NCBI GenBank assembly: GCA_020052235.1
Contig: JAGVPM010000129.1
Span: forward strand, 1 to 37,662
Direction of reading: 5' to 3'
Source: Candidatus Goldiibacteriota bacterium
GTDB lineage: Bacteria > Oederibacteriota > JAAXVQ01
Length of the DNA stretch: 37,662 bases
The position numbers and the translations under genes were made by a program. Shown in pieces: positions 7,945 to 17,732 of the stretch (within the stretch, counting starts at the first letter, position 1; each line of letters starts with the position of its first letter). The notes below the pieces were generated by a model, which made no database searches, had not been told where the DNA came from, and saw nothing but the letters and a program-made list of their open reading frames with translations.

Positions 7945-8256
7945 ATGAATGATGAACGCTATAAATTAGTTTATTCAGATCAAAATACGGCCACTGAGAA
8001 AATCAACGGTTCAAAACGCGCTCCCGGTACTGGACGCGCGCATATGCGGCTCGAGCGCAAAGGCCGCGGCGGAAAAACCGTCACCGTGATTGAGGGCCTG
8101 ACTCTTTCCGATGATCTTCTCCGCCCGTTGCTTAAAGAGCTTCAAAAAATTTGTGGAACGGGCGGAACCATCAAAGAGCATCACCTGGAACTGCAGGGTG
8201 ACTTCCGGGAAAAAATCCGCCCATGTTTGGAAAAGCAGGGATATAAATTTACTTAA
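7945..8256 (+). CDS. SUI1/YciH family translation factor
   Basis: MRLERKGRGGKTVTVIEGLTLSDDLLRPLLKELQKICGTGGTIKEHHLELQGDFREKIRPCLEKQGYK. Confidence 0.93.
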   Translation: MNDERYKLVYSDQNTATEKINGSKRAPGTGRAHMRLERKGRGGKTVTVIEGLTLSDDLLRPLLKELQKICGTGGTIKEHHLELQGDFREKIRPCLEKQGYKFT

Positions 8257-8308
8257 ATAATCAAAACCCGCGTTTTAAACAACTTCATCCTCCAACACCC
8301 GCCGGAAA

Positions 8309-8890
8309 TCATTCACGCTGAAACGGAAACCACAATTCCATTCCGGGCCGGCCTTGAACTTCTACCCATATTTCGTAACGTTCCCCTTCTATTAAACGAA
8401 TTCGCTCCTTTGAGGCAAAATTTTGGGCAGCACGCCATGCCTGCATACCACGATAAACCCCTTGCCCGGCTAGCGTAACGCATACCATTGAACGTTCCGG
8501 CAGTTCCAGCATTTGAAATGAACCCAGCGGATTCGCCAATTCACCACCCAAACGGGTGGTAAAAGCCACCATGCTTTCCACGCGGATAGGCCGCATTTTC
8601 AAGGGCGAATTGGCATAGACCTGCAATCGTTGCCCATAGAGGATTCCACCAACTTCCAAGTCATGCTTTAAGCCAAGCGCCGCCTTATCGAGCCCGGGCA
8701 ACGCTCCCTGATACGGCCGCACTGCAATCAATGTTTTGGGGAAAGTGGCCACGCGTACGTCCAAAGGCGCGCGAAATACACCAACTGAGTAAAGAAAAAT
8801 TCCACCGCCTAAAAACAATAGGGATAAAACACCGACTGCAGCCAATACCACGTTGGGGATCTTTTCAAAGCTCTGCGGGCGCGGCGGCAT
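8309..8890 (-). CDS. Membrane-anchored protein, possibly GyrI-like effector-binding fold
   Basis: One N-terminal TM; MVAFTTRLGG... and C-terminal YEIWVEVQGRPGMELWFPF resemble GyrI-like domains weakly. Confidence 0.45.
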   Translation of the reverse strand: MPPRPQSFEKIPNVVLAAVGVLSLLFLGGGIFLYSVGVFRAPLDVRVATFPKTLIAVRPYQGALPGLDKAALGLKHDLEVGGILYGQRLQVYANSPLKMRPIRVESMVAFTTRLGGELANPLGSFQMLELPERSMVCVTLAGQGVYRGMQAWRAAQNFASKERIRLIEGERYEIWVEVQGRPGMELWFPFQRE

Positions 8891-8896
8891 AATATT

Positions 8897-9256
8897 TTAA
8901 TATTTCGCAATATCTGGTCTGCAGGCTTGGCAAGGTTGATACTCTTGCTCCTGAGCTTGTTTAAAAGCGCGAAAATATTCGCGATCCCCGCCGGCAATTA
9001 AATCAGTCTGTGCGCAATCCCTCCGATGGACGATTTTATGTGCTTTGGAAGCAGTTAAGGGATACCGGCTGGCATTGGGTGCGAATTGTTGCGGCAAATC
9101 AGAGGGAAGGTTTGACTTCATTTCTTGATTTATCGCCTTTGGATAATCCGGTACGCCGGCAGCGCCCGTTTTCCCGCCACCACAGCCTGAGATAATCAAA
9201 ATACTTGCCGCTATGCAGATAACCATACCCCCTGCTGCCACTCGATTGTATCTCAT
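8897..9256 (-). CDS. Lipoprotein with Ada-type metal-binding-like motif
   Basis: Lipobox ILIISGCGGG; C-terminus ASKAHKIVHRRDCAQTD...FKQAQEQEYQPCQACRPD resembles the H-x4-C ... PCxxC pattern. Confidence 0.6.
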   Translation of the reverse strand: MRYNRVAAGGMVICIAASILIISGCGGGKTGAAGVPDYPKAINQEMKSNLPSDLPQQFAPNASRYPLTASKAHKIVHRRDCAQTDLIAGGDREYFRAFKQAQEQEYQPCQACRPDIAKY

Positions 9257-9377
9257 TGTTCACCTCGAAATAGTCTCTTCTGTCAGGCCGTTTAAAAAAA
9301 ACAAATTAAAACTTAATAAAAACCACAAAACCAACGATAACTAAATTAATATTGTTCCTGCCGGGGGGCGGATTGCC

Positions 9378-9707
9378 ATGACCATCAATGTACAATCAAA
9401 GCAAGCGGTTCTAGGCAACGAATTATTCAATCAGTGGTGGCAACGTTGCGGCAGCTTAGTTTTGGAACTTACCCCCGAAAACCGGCAAAAGTGGCTGACC
9501 TTGATCAGCGAAGTGATTCGCTATCATCGGCTCGCATTATTCAGCAATAATGATGACGATAAGCAACTATTCAATAACCTATGCCGGGTCAGCCTGGCAA
9601 AATCCCGGATTGAATTAATGAATTTACTGGTTTCCGGATATATTCCTTTGGTGCGCATGCAGGAACTTTACCGTCTGGAAAATTCCTTGGAAATCACCTT
9701 GGAGTAA
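9378..9707 (+). CDS. Hypothetical protein (109 aa)
   Basis: ORF in an intergenic position with GGGGGGCGG upstream; no recognised motif. Confidence 0.45.
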   Translation: MTINVQSKQAVLGNELFNQWWQRCGSLVLELTPENRQKWLTLISEVIRYHRLALFSNNDDDKQLFNNLCRVSLAKSRIELMNLLVSGYIPLVRMQELYRLENSLEITLE

Positions 9708-9740
9708 GTTAAACCACTTTGAGCCTGTATTCAACTGGTC

Positions 9741-10340
9741 TTAAAACCCAAATTTCCCTTCCGACCATATTTCATTCAAAGCCTTGCGCTGAGTCGGGTG
9801 TTCGCGTTCCTGCAAATTCAGTGGAAGTTGTTCCATAGGCCCGCGGTACCCAAGTGCCACCATAGCAGGAATGCCCCAATCTTCGGGTACATCATAAGTC
9901 TCCTGCACTTTCTTTTGTGAAAACCCTCCCATGCCATGCGCGACCAACCCGCGCCGATGCGCTTCCAGCGCCAAGTACCCCCAAGCCGTCCCTGCATCGA
10001 AATCATGCCAACGGTTCGGACTTCCATCCAGGGAAAACTTAGGTGCCGACAAGACGATGATAAGTACCGGAGCATGGTTAGCCCAGCCTCGATTGACTTC
10101 AGCCAAACAAGCGCGGGCGCGTGCCAAATCCTCATCCCGGCGCGCAATAATAAATCGCCAGGGTTGCTCGTTGAAACAGGAAGGCGCCCAATGTGCTGCT
10201 TCCAGAATGGCCAAAAGATCGTTTTCGGGTATGGGTTTTGGCAACAAAGCCCGCGGAGACCAGCGGCTCAAAATCAGAGGATTAACTTCATAGGGGTCAG
10301 GGCGCAAGCGAATAATTTCTTCTTCCCTATTCTTTTCCAT
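9741..10340 (-). CDS. Nitroreductase family protein
   Basis: SRWSPRALLPKPIPENDLLAILEAAHWAPSCFNEQPWRFIIARR ... AWGYLALEAHRRGLVAHGMGGF ... AMVALGYRG. Confidence 0.92.
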   Translation of the reverse strand: MEKNREEEIIRLRPDPYEVNPLILSRWSPRALLPKPIPENDLLAILEAAHWAPSCFNEQPWRFIIARRDEDLARARACLAEVNRGWANHAPVLIIVLSAPKFSLDGSPNRWHDFDAGTAWGYLALEAHRRGLVAHGMGGFSQKKVQETYDVPEDWGIPAMVALGYRGPMEQLPLNLQEREHPTQRKALNEIWSEGKFGF

Positions 10341-10369
10341 GATAGCCTCCTAAAAAACATGATCGTATT

Positions 10370-10756
10370 TTAGGCGTTCACTTTCGCAGGTTCAGATTGA
10401 ATCGATTTGGGATTAACGATTAAAGGAACCGCCAAGGTCCAAAGAACAAGCACCACGGACCCCAGCCAGGCTTGATAAAGCCCCCACGATTGAAAAGGCC
10501 CACCCAGGGAATAAACCCAAACTGCAAAAGAAATGGTGGTAACAACCAATTGTGAACCGCGTCTGACTTTTTGGATGCGGTTTAAATAAAGCGGTGCCAT
10601 AATCAATAAAATCGCCGCCACAATGGTCGTGGCCCATTTCGCCTGAGCTTGAGGGATGATTCCTTGCAACACCATATAAGCGCCGACAATCTCACTGGGG
10701 ATTAATTTCAACAGACGATCCTGATAGTCCTGCACTTCCCGAATTTCACGCGCCAT
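10370..10756 (-). CDS. Hypothetical membrane protein
   Basis: Several hydrophobic segments (VAAILLIMAPLYL, TISFAVWVYSLGG, LGSVVLVLWTLAVPLIV). Confidence 0.6.
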   Translation of the reverse strand: MAREIREVQDYQDRLLKLIPSEIVGAYMVLQGIIPQAQAKWATTIVAAILLIMAPLYLNRIQKVRRGSQLVVTTISFAVWVYSLGGPFQSWGLYQAWLGSVVLVLWTLAVPLIVNPKSIQSEPAKVNA

Positions 10757-10870
10757 GGAATCCCCCTGGAATCGTATGTAGTTAAAATATCCCCACCGTT
10801 GTATTTTATCATAGCTCGGCGCGCAACAAATTAAAAGTCAAAAATAACTCTTTTAACGGCACTAATCAAA

Positions 10871-10913
10871 AAAAGAGGCTATGGGTTATCTTTACTCGCC
10901 CATAGCCTCTTTT
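10871..10913. terminator. Intrinsic-terminator-like hairpin
   Basis: AAAAGAGGCTATGGG-loop-CCCATAGCCTCTTTT, perfect 15-bp stem, 5 bp past the stop of the 10919..11593 gene on the minus strand. Confidence 0.85.
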
Positions 10914-10918
10914 GGTTT

Positions 10919-11593
10919 TTATTGTGCCGACCCGGCCACACGGCGATCCAAAAGATATAAAAAGGAGCGCACTAACTTTTGCGCACGATCCGCAGCGTCA
11001 GATAATGTTTCAATTTGATAATCCATAGGCAACCCGATAAGCGGTTCAATATAAATCCCTCCATGCATATCAACCACCGTACCTTGCGGGGCATTAATTT
11101 TCATTTCCACCGTGCTATCCCCCTGCCTGGTATCATTTCGTTCATCTTCCTTTTCCAAATCACGAATACGGTACATGGGGGAGGCTTTGACCAGCACACG
11201 GGTACGCCCGTTTTCCGCAGCCTTTAAACGCACTTCAAGGACAAAACGGTAATTCTCATCCACTAAATCAATTTCCTGTTTGCCCACAACACTCTCAGGC
11301 AGCACAGTATCTTTCACGGTTTCGCCGTCTTGCCGATGTTTCGTTTTATGGTATTCAGCCAGTGCCATATATAAATCATCAACCATCACTTTGCGCACCG
11401 CATTTAATGCGGCCGTTTCAGACAGCGCCACCACACGTGAGGTTTGCGCTTCTTTCAGCACCTGATCCGAACTGACATTTTTATCCTTAACCCATTTGTA
11501 AATATGCGGTGAATTTGCAAAAGCCACTCCCGCCAAACCGAACATTCCGATCACCAGCACGCTTAAAGCCCATTTCTTTTTCATACTTTTCAC
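10919..11593 (-). CDS. Exported protein of unknown function
   Basis: Signal peptide MKSMKKKWALSVLVIGMFGLAGVAFA; no recognised domain. Confidence 0.55.
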   Translation of the reverse strand: MKSMKKKWALSVLVIGMFGLAGVAFANSPHIYKWVKDKNVSSDQVLKEAQTSRVVALSETAALNAVRKVMVDDLYMALAEYHKTKHRQDGETVKDTVLPESVVGKQEIDLVDENYRFVLEVRLKAAENGRTRVLVKASPMYRIRDLEKEDERNDTRQGDSTVEMKINAPQGTVVDMHGGIYIEPLIGLPMDYQIETLSDAADRAQKLVRSFLYLLDRRVAGSAQ

Positions 11594-11641
11594 GCCTCCT
11601 TGGTTCTTATCTTTTTCGCCTCCGGCAAGTTAGTGGCAAAT

Positions 11642-12514
11642 TTATGCCGTTAAGCGCTTAAACGCCTCTTCGTATTTCGCCGCCGTATTTCGTACAACCT
11701 CTGATGGCAGTTCCGGACCAGGCGCTTTCATGTCCCAGCCGGATTGAATCAGCCAATCCCGAACATATTGTTTGTCAAAAGAAGGCTGGCCTTGCCCAGG
11801 TTGATAGGAACTTTCCGGCCAGAACCGGGAAGAATCCGGGGTCAACACTTCATCAATTAAAATCAGCTCCCCATTCAGGAGTCCAAATTCAAATTTAGTG
11901 TCCGCGATGATAATCCCACGGGTGCGGGCATAGGCAGCCGCCTCGCGGTAAATACGAATACTGACATCTTTGACTTTTTTAGCCAAACCTTTTTCCATCA
12001 ACTTTTCAGCTTGATCAAAGGTGATGTTTTCATCATGTGTGCCGATTTCAGCTTTAGTGGATGGCGTAAAAATAGGTTCCGGCAATGGATCGGATTCGCG
12101 CAGACCGGCCGGCAGTTTGATTCCGCAAACCGTTCCATTTTTTTGATATTCTTTCCACCCGGACCCGGATAAATAACCCCTTACAATAGCCTCAATCGGA
12201 AGCGGCTGAGCTTTACGCACACGTTGCGCCCGCAGTTCCAACTCCGCAGCCAAAACCGGATCTTTCACTGCCTCGGCTATGGACCGGGGCGAAAGATGAT
12301 TGGGAATAATCGCCGCAAATTTTTTGAACCAAAAACGCGATACTTGCGTCAGCACTTTTCCTTTGTCTGGAATCGGGGTAGGCAAAATAACATCAAAGGC
12401 CGAGATACGATCTGAAGCGACCATCAACAAATCATCCCCCAAGTCGTAAATATCACGTACTTTCCCCTGTTTGATCAACGGTACATTTGGAATGCTAAAA
12501 ATTTGATCCAACAC
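11642..12514 (-). CDS. purC: Phosphoribosylaminoimidazole-succinocarboxamide synthase
   Basis: [42 protein letters not shown] ... [18 protein letters not shown] ... [15 protein letters not shown]. Confidence 0.96.
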   Translation of the reverse strand: MLDQIFSIPNVPLIKQGKVRDIYDLGDDLLMVASDRISAFDVILPTPIPDKGKVLTQVSRFWFKKFAAIIPNHLSPRSIAEAVKDPVLAAELELRAQRVRKAQPLPIEAIVRGYLSGSGWKEYQKNGTVCGIKLPAGLRESDPLPEPIFTPSTKAEIGTHDENITFDQAEKLMEKGLAKKVKDVSIRIYREAAAYARTRGIIIADTKFEFGLLNGELILIDEVLTPDSSRFWPESSYQPGQGQPSFDKQYVRDWLIQSGWDMKAPGPELPSEVVRNTAAKYEEAFKRLTA

Positions 12515-12556
12515 AAAGACAACTCCTTTTCTTATTTTCCCGTATCGGTCACCGCG

Positions 12557-13951
12557 CTATTGCGGGATGTACAATGGTATAACCTTTTTCTCGCCTTTTT
12601 TCAATTCCACGATCATGGTCTCGTTGGGCCGCGCTCCGCCATGGAATGACTCCAGTTGGATAGTTAATTCATGGCGTCCGGGAGGCATGGGCATGCGAAT
12701 CACCGCGAACCGGTTGGGCAGAGTCCGCCAACAACGCGTATCCGCCTGCTCGCTGACTACGGAATAAACGTTGGTGGCCAAAGCTACCAACAAACCAACT
12801 CCTTCGCCCTGCGTACGGGCGGCCTTTCGTGCCTGAACCGAAGCAATATATTTGGCCGTAGCACGGGCTATGGCCTTGACCGTGATTAATCCAATACGCT
12901 GATTTAAATTCTTGATCGCAATGGCTTCCTGGGGTTGAACCACATAGCCTTCGGCCGTAACGCCTGTTTCACTTTGACAACGCACTGCCGCCAAAGCCGG
13001 CTGCCGGGGTTTAATCACGGGAAACGCTACTTTCAAAAGGTACGGATGATTGGTTTCATCCAGGACCGGCGCTTCCACGAACCGGGTCCGCTTCGGCGGC
13101 ATCAAGCCGTCGTAAATCACCAGCAACACTTCGCTCTGCCTGACCGGACGGCGTTCAGGCTCGGGCAAAGACTCCCCGAACTTCTCCCGCCACTGCTGAT
13201 ATTCATCATCAAAACCCAGCCAACGCGACAAACGCAGCAAATCCGCCTGAATGAACGGCGGGATATCCATGCCAAAGTGCGCGTGATACCATTCAAAAGC
13301 TTGGTAGGCGTTTTTATAATCCAGGTAGGCATCGTTATATTCACCGCCCGCTTCATAGGCAAACGCGGACAAATAGCGGGCAAAGGCGTCCTCTTTATAT
13401 ATCGCTTCCTTGCCGTATTTGTCCGATAAGGTAAGCAACCGGTTATTTACTTTACGGGCCTCTATCTGTGCGCCTTGCAGGTCGCCCAGATAGAGGTAGT
13501 TCAGCGTTTTAAGGATATTGACCGCCACCTGTTCAAAATCCTCGCCTGCATACGCCATGGTCATATCATTCACCAAAAACGACGTCATGCCCTCGGTGAT
13601 GCTTTTGTCGTACAGGTCGTCAATCAGCAACTCCGCCTGTTCCAAATCCTGGTTGCTGACAGGATAATTTCCGGCGCGTTGTTCAAAACTCCCCTTATCA
13701 AAATAATAAAGCAGGGCGTCAACGCCGGCATATTGTCCTTGCGCTTTGTCAATAACCTCCAACCCGCCCGCGTAATCCTTGACAGTCAAACGGCTCTCCA
13801 GTTGTTCCTGCACGCGCGTTCCCGCGCAGCCGAATAACCCCAGAGATAAAAAAAAGCAAACCGCCAGCCGGCTTAGGACATAGCGCCGGAAACCCGGATT
13901 ATAAACGCGCACCGGACCGGTTAATAAGCTTTTTGATTTTTTTATTGCCAT
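12557..13951 (-). CDS. COG3014-like TPR-type lipoprotein
   Basis: From MAIKKSKSLL...; lipobox LSLGLFGCAG, TPR-like helices; adjacent to LpoB. The track's longer N-terminus (to 14182) overlaps the LpoB gene and looks like out-of-frame translation. Confidence 0.65.
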   Translation of the reverse strand: MAIKKSKSLLTGPVRVYNPGFRRYVLSRLAVCFFLSLGLFGCAGTRVQEQLESRLTVKDYAGGLEVIDKAQGQYAGVDALLYYFDKGSFEQRAGNYPVSNQDLEQAELLIDDLYDKSITEGMTSFLVNDMTMAYAGEDFEQVAVNILKTLNYLYLGDLQGAQIEARKVNNRLLTLSDKYGKEAIYKEDAFARYLSAFAYEAGGEYNDAYLDYKNAYQAFEWYHAHFGMDIPPFIQADLLRLSRWLGFDDEYQQWREKFGESLPEPERRPVRQSEVLLVIYDGLMPPKRTRFVEAPVLDETNHPYLLKVAFPVIKPRQPALAAVRCQSETGVTAEGYVVQPQEAIAIKNLNQRIGLITVKAIARATAKYIASVQARKAARTQGEGVGLLVALATNVYSVVSEQADTRCWRTLPNRFAVIRMPMPPGRHELTIQLESFHGGARPNETMIVELKKGEKKVIPLYIPQ

Positions 13952-14498
13952 ACCACACTTTGACATTGCGCAACATGTCCACCATTTCCATGTCGATTTG
14001 ATAGTAGAACGTGGATTTACCACCGGCTGAATCCATAATCTTCGAGATCGTCCCCTGCAGCATGTAATCCGAACCAGTTTCCTTATACATTTGTTTGCGC
14101 GTATCTTCAGATGCATTGGTCTGCTGATCTTCGCGTTCGGAACGAACCTCGTCGCGTTCGCCCTTGCCGGCGACAAAATCAACGTTGCCGGAGTTGGTCA
14201 GCTCGCGTTCAATGTCTTTTTGGAACGTATCAATTGCGATATGTTCGTCGGTTTTGTTCTTAATTGTACCTACGATAACCGTGGGATTTTTTCCCTTTTC
14301 TTTCATAAATTTGGCCAACCAGGGACGGGCCAGGACTTCCTTTACCATTTCCTCGGCAACCAACTGAGAATCGGTGTCGTTCCAACGGCCCGAAAGATCC
14401 ACCACCTCATCCGAACTGATGCGTTTGACTGTCCGGGCACAACCAAACAAGCTCACCGCCATCACTGCCGCCATTGCCACTCCCAACCATTTCTTCAT
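13899..14498 (-). CDS. LpoB-like penicillin-binding protein activator lipoprotein
   Basis: Lipobox AVSLFGCAR; VDLSGRWNDTDSQLVAEEMVKEVL...PTVIVGTIKNKTDEHIAIDTFQKDIERELTNSGNVDFV...GSDYMLQGTISKI. Confidence 0.85.
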   Translation of the reverse strand: MKKWLGVAMAAVMAVSLFGCARTVKRISSDEVVDLSGRWNDTDSQLVAEEMVKEVLARPWLAKFMKEKGKNPTVIVGTIKNKTDEHIAIDTFQKDIERELTNSGNVDFVAGKGERDEVRSEREDQQTNASEDTRKQMYKETGSDYMLQGTISKIMDSAGGKSTFYYQIDMEMVDMLRNVKVWYGNKKIKKLINRSGARL

Positions 14499-14524
14499 GT
14501 ACGTACCTCCTCAAAATATTTTTA

Positions 14525-15088
14525 TTAAAAATTCCAATGAATGCCGAATTGAGGCATAATTCCGCCCTGGCTAAGGGTCGTATCACTGTCAATGTATTGG
14601 TATGAAAAAGGTTCAGCGCTTTTTGAAATGCCTTGAATACCTGTCAAACCCATGGATAAACCCAGTCCGGAATCAAAGAAATATGCCAAACCCGCCGTGG
14701 CGTGAACAGCAAACAAGGTTTCCTGCGGACGTGAGAGATAATACACACCGCCACCTGCGATAAACGGCGAAAAACGGCCGCGCAGGAAATAATATTTCGC
14801 TGTCATGTCCAGGGCCGTGCCTCCAATAAAGTTACCAACCCCGACACCCAGGGCCACATGCGGTGAAACGTATTTATCAAACTGAATTCCTGCGATCAGA
14901 GGTCCGCCCAGTTGAACCCAAATATCCATGTCCTTAATCTTTAAATTTTCAGTGTTTTCCTCGATCATGGCATCCACTTTTTCCGTCACGCGCGCCTGGG
15001 CTTGGGCAACCCACCCTCCCATCAATAATCCCGCCATCACTAACATCATTACATTTTTTCTAATCATCATTTCTCCTTTCGCGTTCAA
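14525..15088 (-). CDS. Outer-membrane beta-barrel protein
   Basis: Signal peptide; alternating glycine/aromatic strands (VALGVGVGNFIGGTALDMTAKYYFLRGRFSPFIAGGGVYYL) ending in F. Confidence 0.7.
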   Translation of the reverse strand: MNAKGEMMIRKNVMMLVMAGLLMGGWVAQAQARVTEKVDAMIEENTENLKIKDMDIWVQLGGPLIAGIQFDKYVSPHVALGVGVGNFIGGTALDMTAKYYFLRGRFSPFIAGGGVYYLSRPQETLFAVHATAGLAYFFDSGLGLSMGLTGIQGISKSAEPFSYQYIDSDTTLSQGGIMPQFGIHWNF

Positions 15089-15272
15089 AATCGTGCCCGG
15101 AATACAGACACTTTATTTAGAACCATATCCTCTAAAATAGTTTCATTTTAAATCTTTTTTTCCGTCTATTCTACCCAGGGTGCACACATATCCCGAGGCA
15201 ATTTTCAATCTATATTTAAACACCTACCCATTCAAACATCGTTACTTTACTCAAAATTAAACTCGATTTCAC

Positions 15273-15881
15273 TTATTTTTTCCGTTCAAAAGTTCCCATG
15301 GTCTCAGCCCGGGCCAAGGTATGTTTTTTTAATTCATTTTCCAAATTAATCCGCGTAACCGTAGGCAAACTAGGCGTATCCAACGCATAAAGACGGAAGA
15401 AATAACGGTGTACCCCGCTCGGCGGACAAGGTCCGCCATACGCCGTAGTCTTATAATCATTGGCTACACCCACCGCACCGGACGGCAAAGGACCGCCTGC
15501 GGGAATTCCTGTGGCCTGTATGGGAATATTCACTAATATCCAGTGCACAAACGTACCGCCGGGGGCATCAGGATCTTCACACACCAAGGCTAAACTTTGA
15601 GCTGTTGCCGGGACACCCGACCAGTTTAAGGTCGGAGAAATATTTTGACCTTCGCAAGTAAAACGTGACGGAATGGACTGCCCTGAAGGAAATTCCGGGC
15701 TAAAAACATGCATGGTTTTCACCTCCCGGGCGCCGGATACAAAAGCAGCTCTCGAAGCAGGAACTGGTTTGGCTCCTCGGCATCCTGCCAATAACATAAA
15801 AAACGCAACCATACCTATAATCCAAAGGAAGCTGCGTCTCGCGTGTTTTTCCCCATTCACCGCGTTTATCATGAATTCCAT
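15273..15881 (-). CDS. YbhB/YbcL (PEBP/Raf kinase inhibitor-like) lipoprotein
   Basis: IPSRFTCEGQNISPTLNWSGVPATAQSLALVCEDPDAPGGTFVHWILVNIP ... GGPCPPSGVHRYFFRLYALD; lipobox MLLAGC. Confidence 0.93.
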   Translation of the reverse strand: MEFMINAVNGEKHARRSFLWIIGMVAFFMLLAGCRGAKPVPASRAAFVSGAREVKTMHVFSPEFPSGQSIPSRFTCEGQNISPTLNWSGVPATAQSLALVCEDPDAPGGTFVHWILVNIPIQATGIPAGGPLPSGAVGVANDYKTTAYGGPCPPSGVHRYFFRLYALDTPSLPTVTRINLENELKKHTLARAETMGTFERKK

Positions 15882-16019
15882 CTATATATCAGCACCCGGG
15901 TTGCTGGCAAGACTTTTTTCTTAATTACAACAAATTTTATTGGGTTCTAAAAATTTTTAGGTATAATAATCGACTTGCCGAGGATGGCGGAATTATTTTT
16001 CGCAAATAGGAGAAGAAAC

Positions 16020-16934
16020 TTGAAAAAAAGCTCCCTGACTAAGAAGAACGAATGGGTAAACAACGTATTCGGCCATACCTATGTAGGCCAACGTCTTTAT
16101 TTGGGAAAAACCCCTTTCCAACGCATGGAAATTTTCAAACACCAAACATTCGGCACGCTGCTTTTCTTAGATGGGAAAATTCAAATTTCCGCCCGGGATG
16201 AAGACCGCTACCATCAATATCTGGTGGATGCCCCTTTACTGGCGCATGCCAAACCCGCCAGTTTGTGCATTGTCGGCGGCGGAGATTGCTTCGGGTTGGA
16301 AGAAGCGATTAAGCATGCGTCTTTAAAGCGGATCCTAATGGCCGAAATCGATAAAGGCGTGGTGGATTTCTGCAAATGCCATTACCCCGTGTTGCAAAAA
16401 GTTTTGCAGGATCCGCGGATTGAAATCATTTACGAAGATGCGCGTAAATGGCTTGAAAACAACTCCGAGACTTTTGACGTCTTGGCCATCGACTTGACCG
16501 AACCGCACGGGCCTTCTAAGATGTTATATACCAAAGAGTTTTATCAACTCTGTAAAAACCGGTTAAACCGCGGCGGAATTTTGTCCATCCATACGGACAA
16601 CTCCACCATCTTCCCCGAATCATTTGCCACAATTTTCAAAACCCTTTCCAGTGTTTTTCCGCACATTTTAACTGCCCGCGTTGATATGCCGTGTTTCGGC
16701 ATGGGTTGGACATATCGTATGGCCTCTGCCTCCCCTTTGGCCGTGGCGCGGTTAAACCAAAATACGCAAGAATTCGCCAAAAGTGGAAATGTGCTGCACC
16801 AATTCTCTCCTTCCACCTACCTGGTGGAACCCACTCCCGAAGAACAAGATATAATCAAACATTTTGGCCGGATTTCCACGGACGCCAAACCCTTTGATAA
16901 ATTCGAAAAATTAGCTAAAAAAGTCACGCGGTGA
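16020..16934 (+). CDS. Spermidine synthase-like aminopropyltransferase
   Basis: LCIVGGGDCFGLEEAIKH..., AEIDKGVV, EDARKWLENNSETFDVLAIDLTEPHGPSKMLYTKEFYQLCKNRLNRGGIL. TTG at 16020 follows AGGAGAAGAAAC; track start 15975 is alternative. Confidence 0.8.
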   Translation: MKKSSLTKKNEWVNNVFGHTYVGQRLYLGKTPFQRMEIFKHQTFGTLLFLDGKIQISARDEDRYHQYLVDAPLLAHAKPASLCIVGGGDCFGLEEAIKHASLKRILMAEIDKGVVDFCKCHYPVLQKVLQDPRIEIIYEDARKWLENNSETFDVLAIDLTEPHGPSKMLYTKEFYQLCKNRLNRGGILSIHTDNSTIFPESFATIFKTLSSVFPHILTARVDMPCFGMGWTYRMASASPLAVARLNQNTQEFAKSGNVLHQFSPSTYLVEPTPEEQDIIKHFGRISTDAKPFDKFEKLAKKVTR

Positions 16935-16968
16935 ATCAACTGGCCCCAGGGTATGGGATATCATGACA

Positions 16969-17000
16969 TTGTAGGGAACAGGCATGCCTGTTCCCTACAA
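16969..17000. repeat. 32-bp perfect palindrome in convergent gap (palindrome family copy A)
   Basis: TTGTAGGGAACAGGCATGCCTGTTCCCTACAA. Confidence 0.95.
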
Positions 17001-17017
17001 AATTTCGCCTTAGGTAG

Positions 17018-17710
17018 TCACGTTTTCATTTTCCGTAAAGGCATTTCAATTGAATTCGTTTTAAACCACGTATAAATCACGGCGCCCATAGCAATGATAA
17101 CCGCCAACAGATAATGCCAATGTTTTTCCGCAATGCCGGCCGCCAAACCGGCATCCAGTGAGCAAAGTGCAACCAAAATCAACAACACCCGTCCCAGCCA
17201 GCGTCCGGGCCTCGCTCCTCCCAAAACCCCGGCGGAAAACATAAGCAGCGGTACTCCACCAGTCCCAAACGCCTGCGCATACGGAAAATGATTTCCCGCA
17301 ACCCATTCCAATGCCGGAAACAACAAACCGAGGGTACAAATGCTGATGCATCCGATGGCCGTCCAAGGATGGCGCGGCAAAGTTAAAGGAGTCCGTCCCA
17401 AAACCAAATCCAGAAGCCAAAATAATGATGTCAAAAAAAATAAGAATGTCATGCCATGCGAAAAAACCGAAGCCCAACCCAAGGAAAACCCCGACCATTG
17501 GGCCAACCCAGAGGTTAAAGTCCCTGAAAAATACAAATAGCCAATTACTCCATTATTAATTACCAGCAATAATTTCAACAACTCACCGGCGCTGTTTTTG
17601 TTCCGTACCGTTTGCCGCCAAAACCAGGCCGTTACCAACGTAATTGCCCCCGGCCACCACCAGTGATTCAATGTGAATTGCGCCAAAGCAGTATATTTCT
17701 GCATATGCAC
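17018..17710 (-). CDS. Multi-pass membrane protein of unknown function
   Basis: About seven hydrophobic segments; no recognised motif. Confidence 0.6.
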   Translation of the reverse strand: MHMQKYTALAQFTLNHWWWPGAITLVTAWFWRQTVRNKNSAGELLKLLLVINNGVIGYLYFSGTLTSGLAQWSGFSLGWASVFSHGMTFLFFLTSLFWLLDLVLGRTPLTLPRHPWTAIGCISICTLGLLFPALEWVAGNHFPYAQAFGTGGVPLLMFSAGVLGGARPGRWLGRVLLILVALCSLDAGLAAGIAEKHWHYLLAVIIAMGAVIYTWFKTNSIEMPLRKMKT

Positions 17711-17732
17711 CTCCGGATACAGCTGACGCTTT

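Noticed and set aside
13952-14182. N-terminal extension of the COG3014-like ORF
   Set aside because: Overlaps the LpoB-like gene out of frame and reads as low-quality Arg/Cys-rich sequence; the lipoprotein signal begins later.
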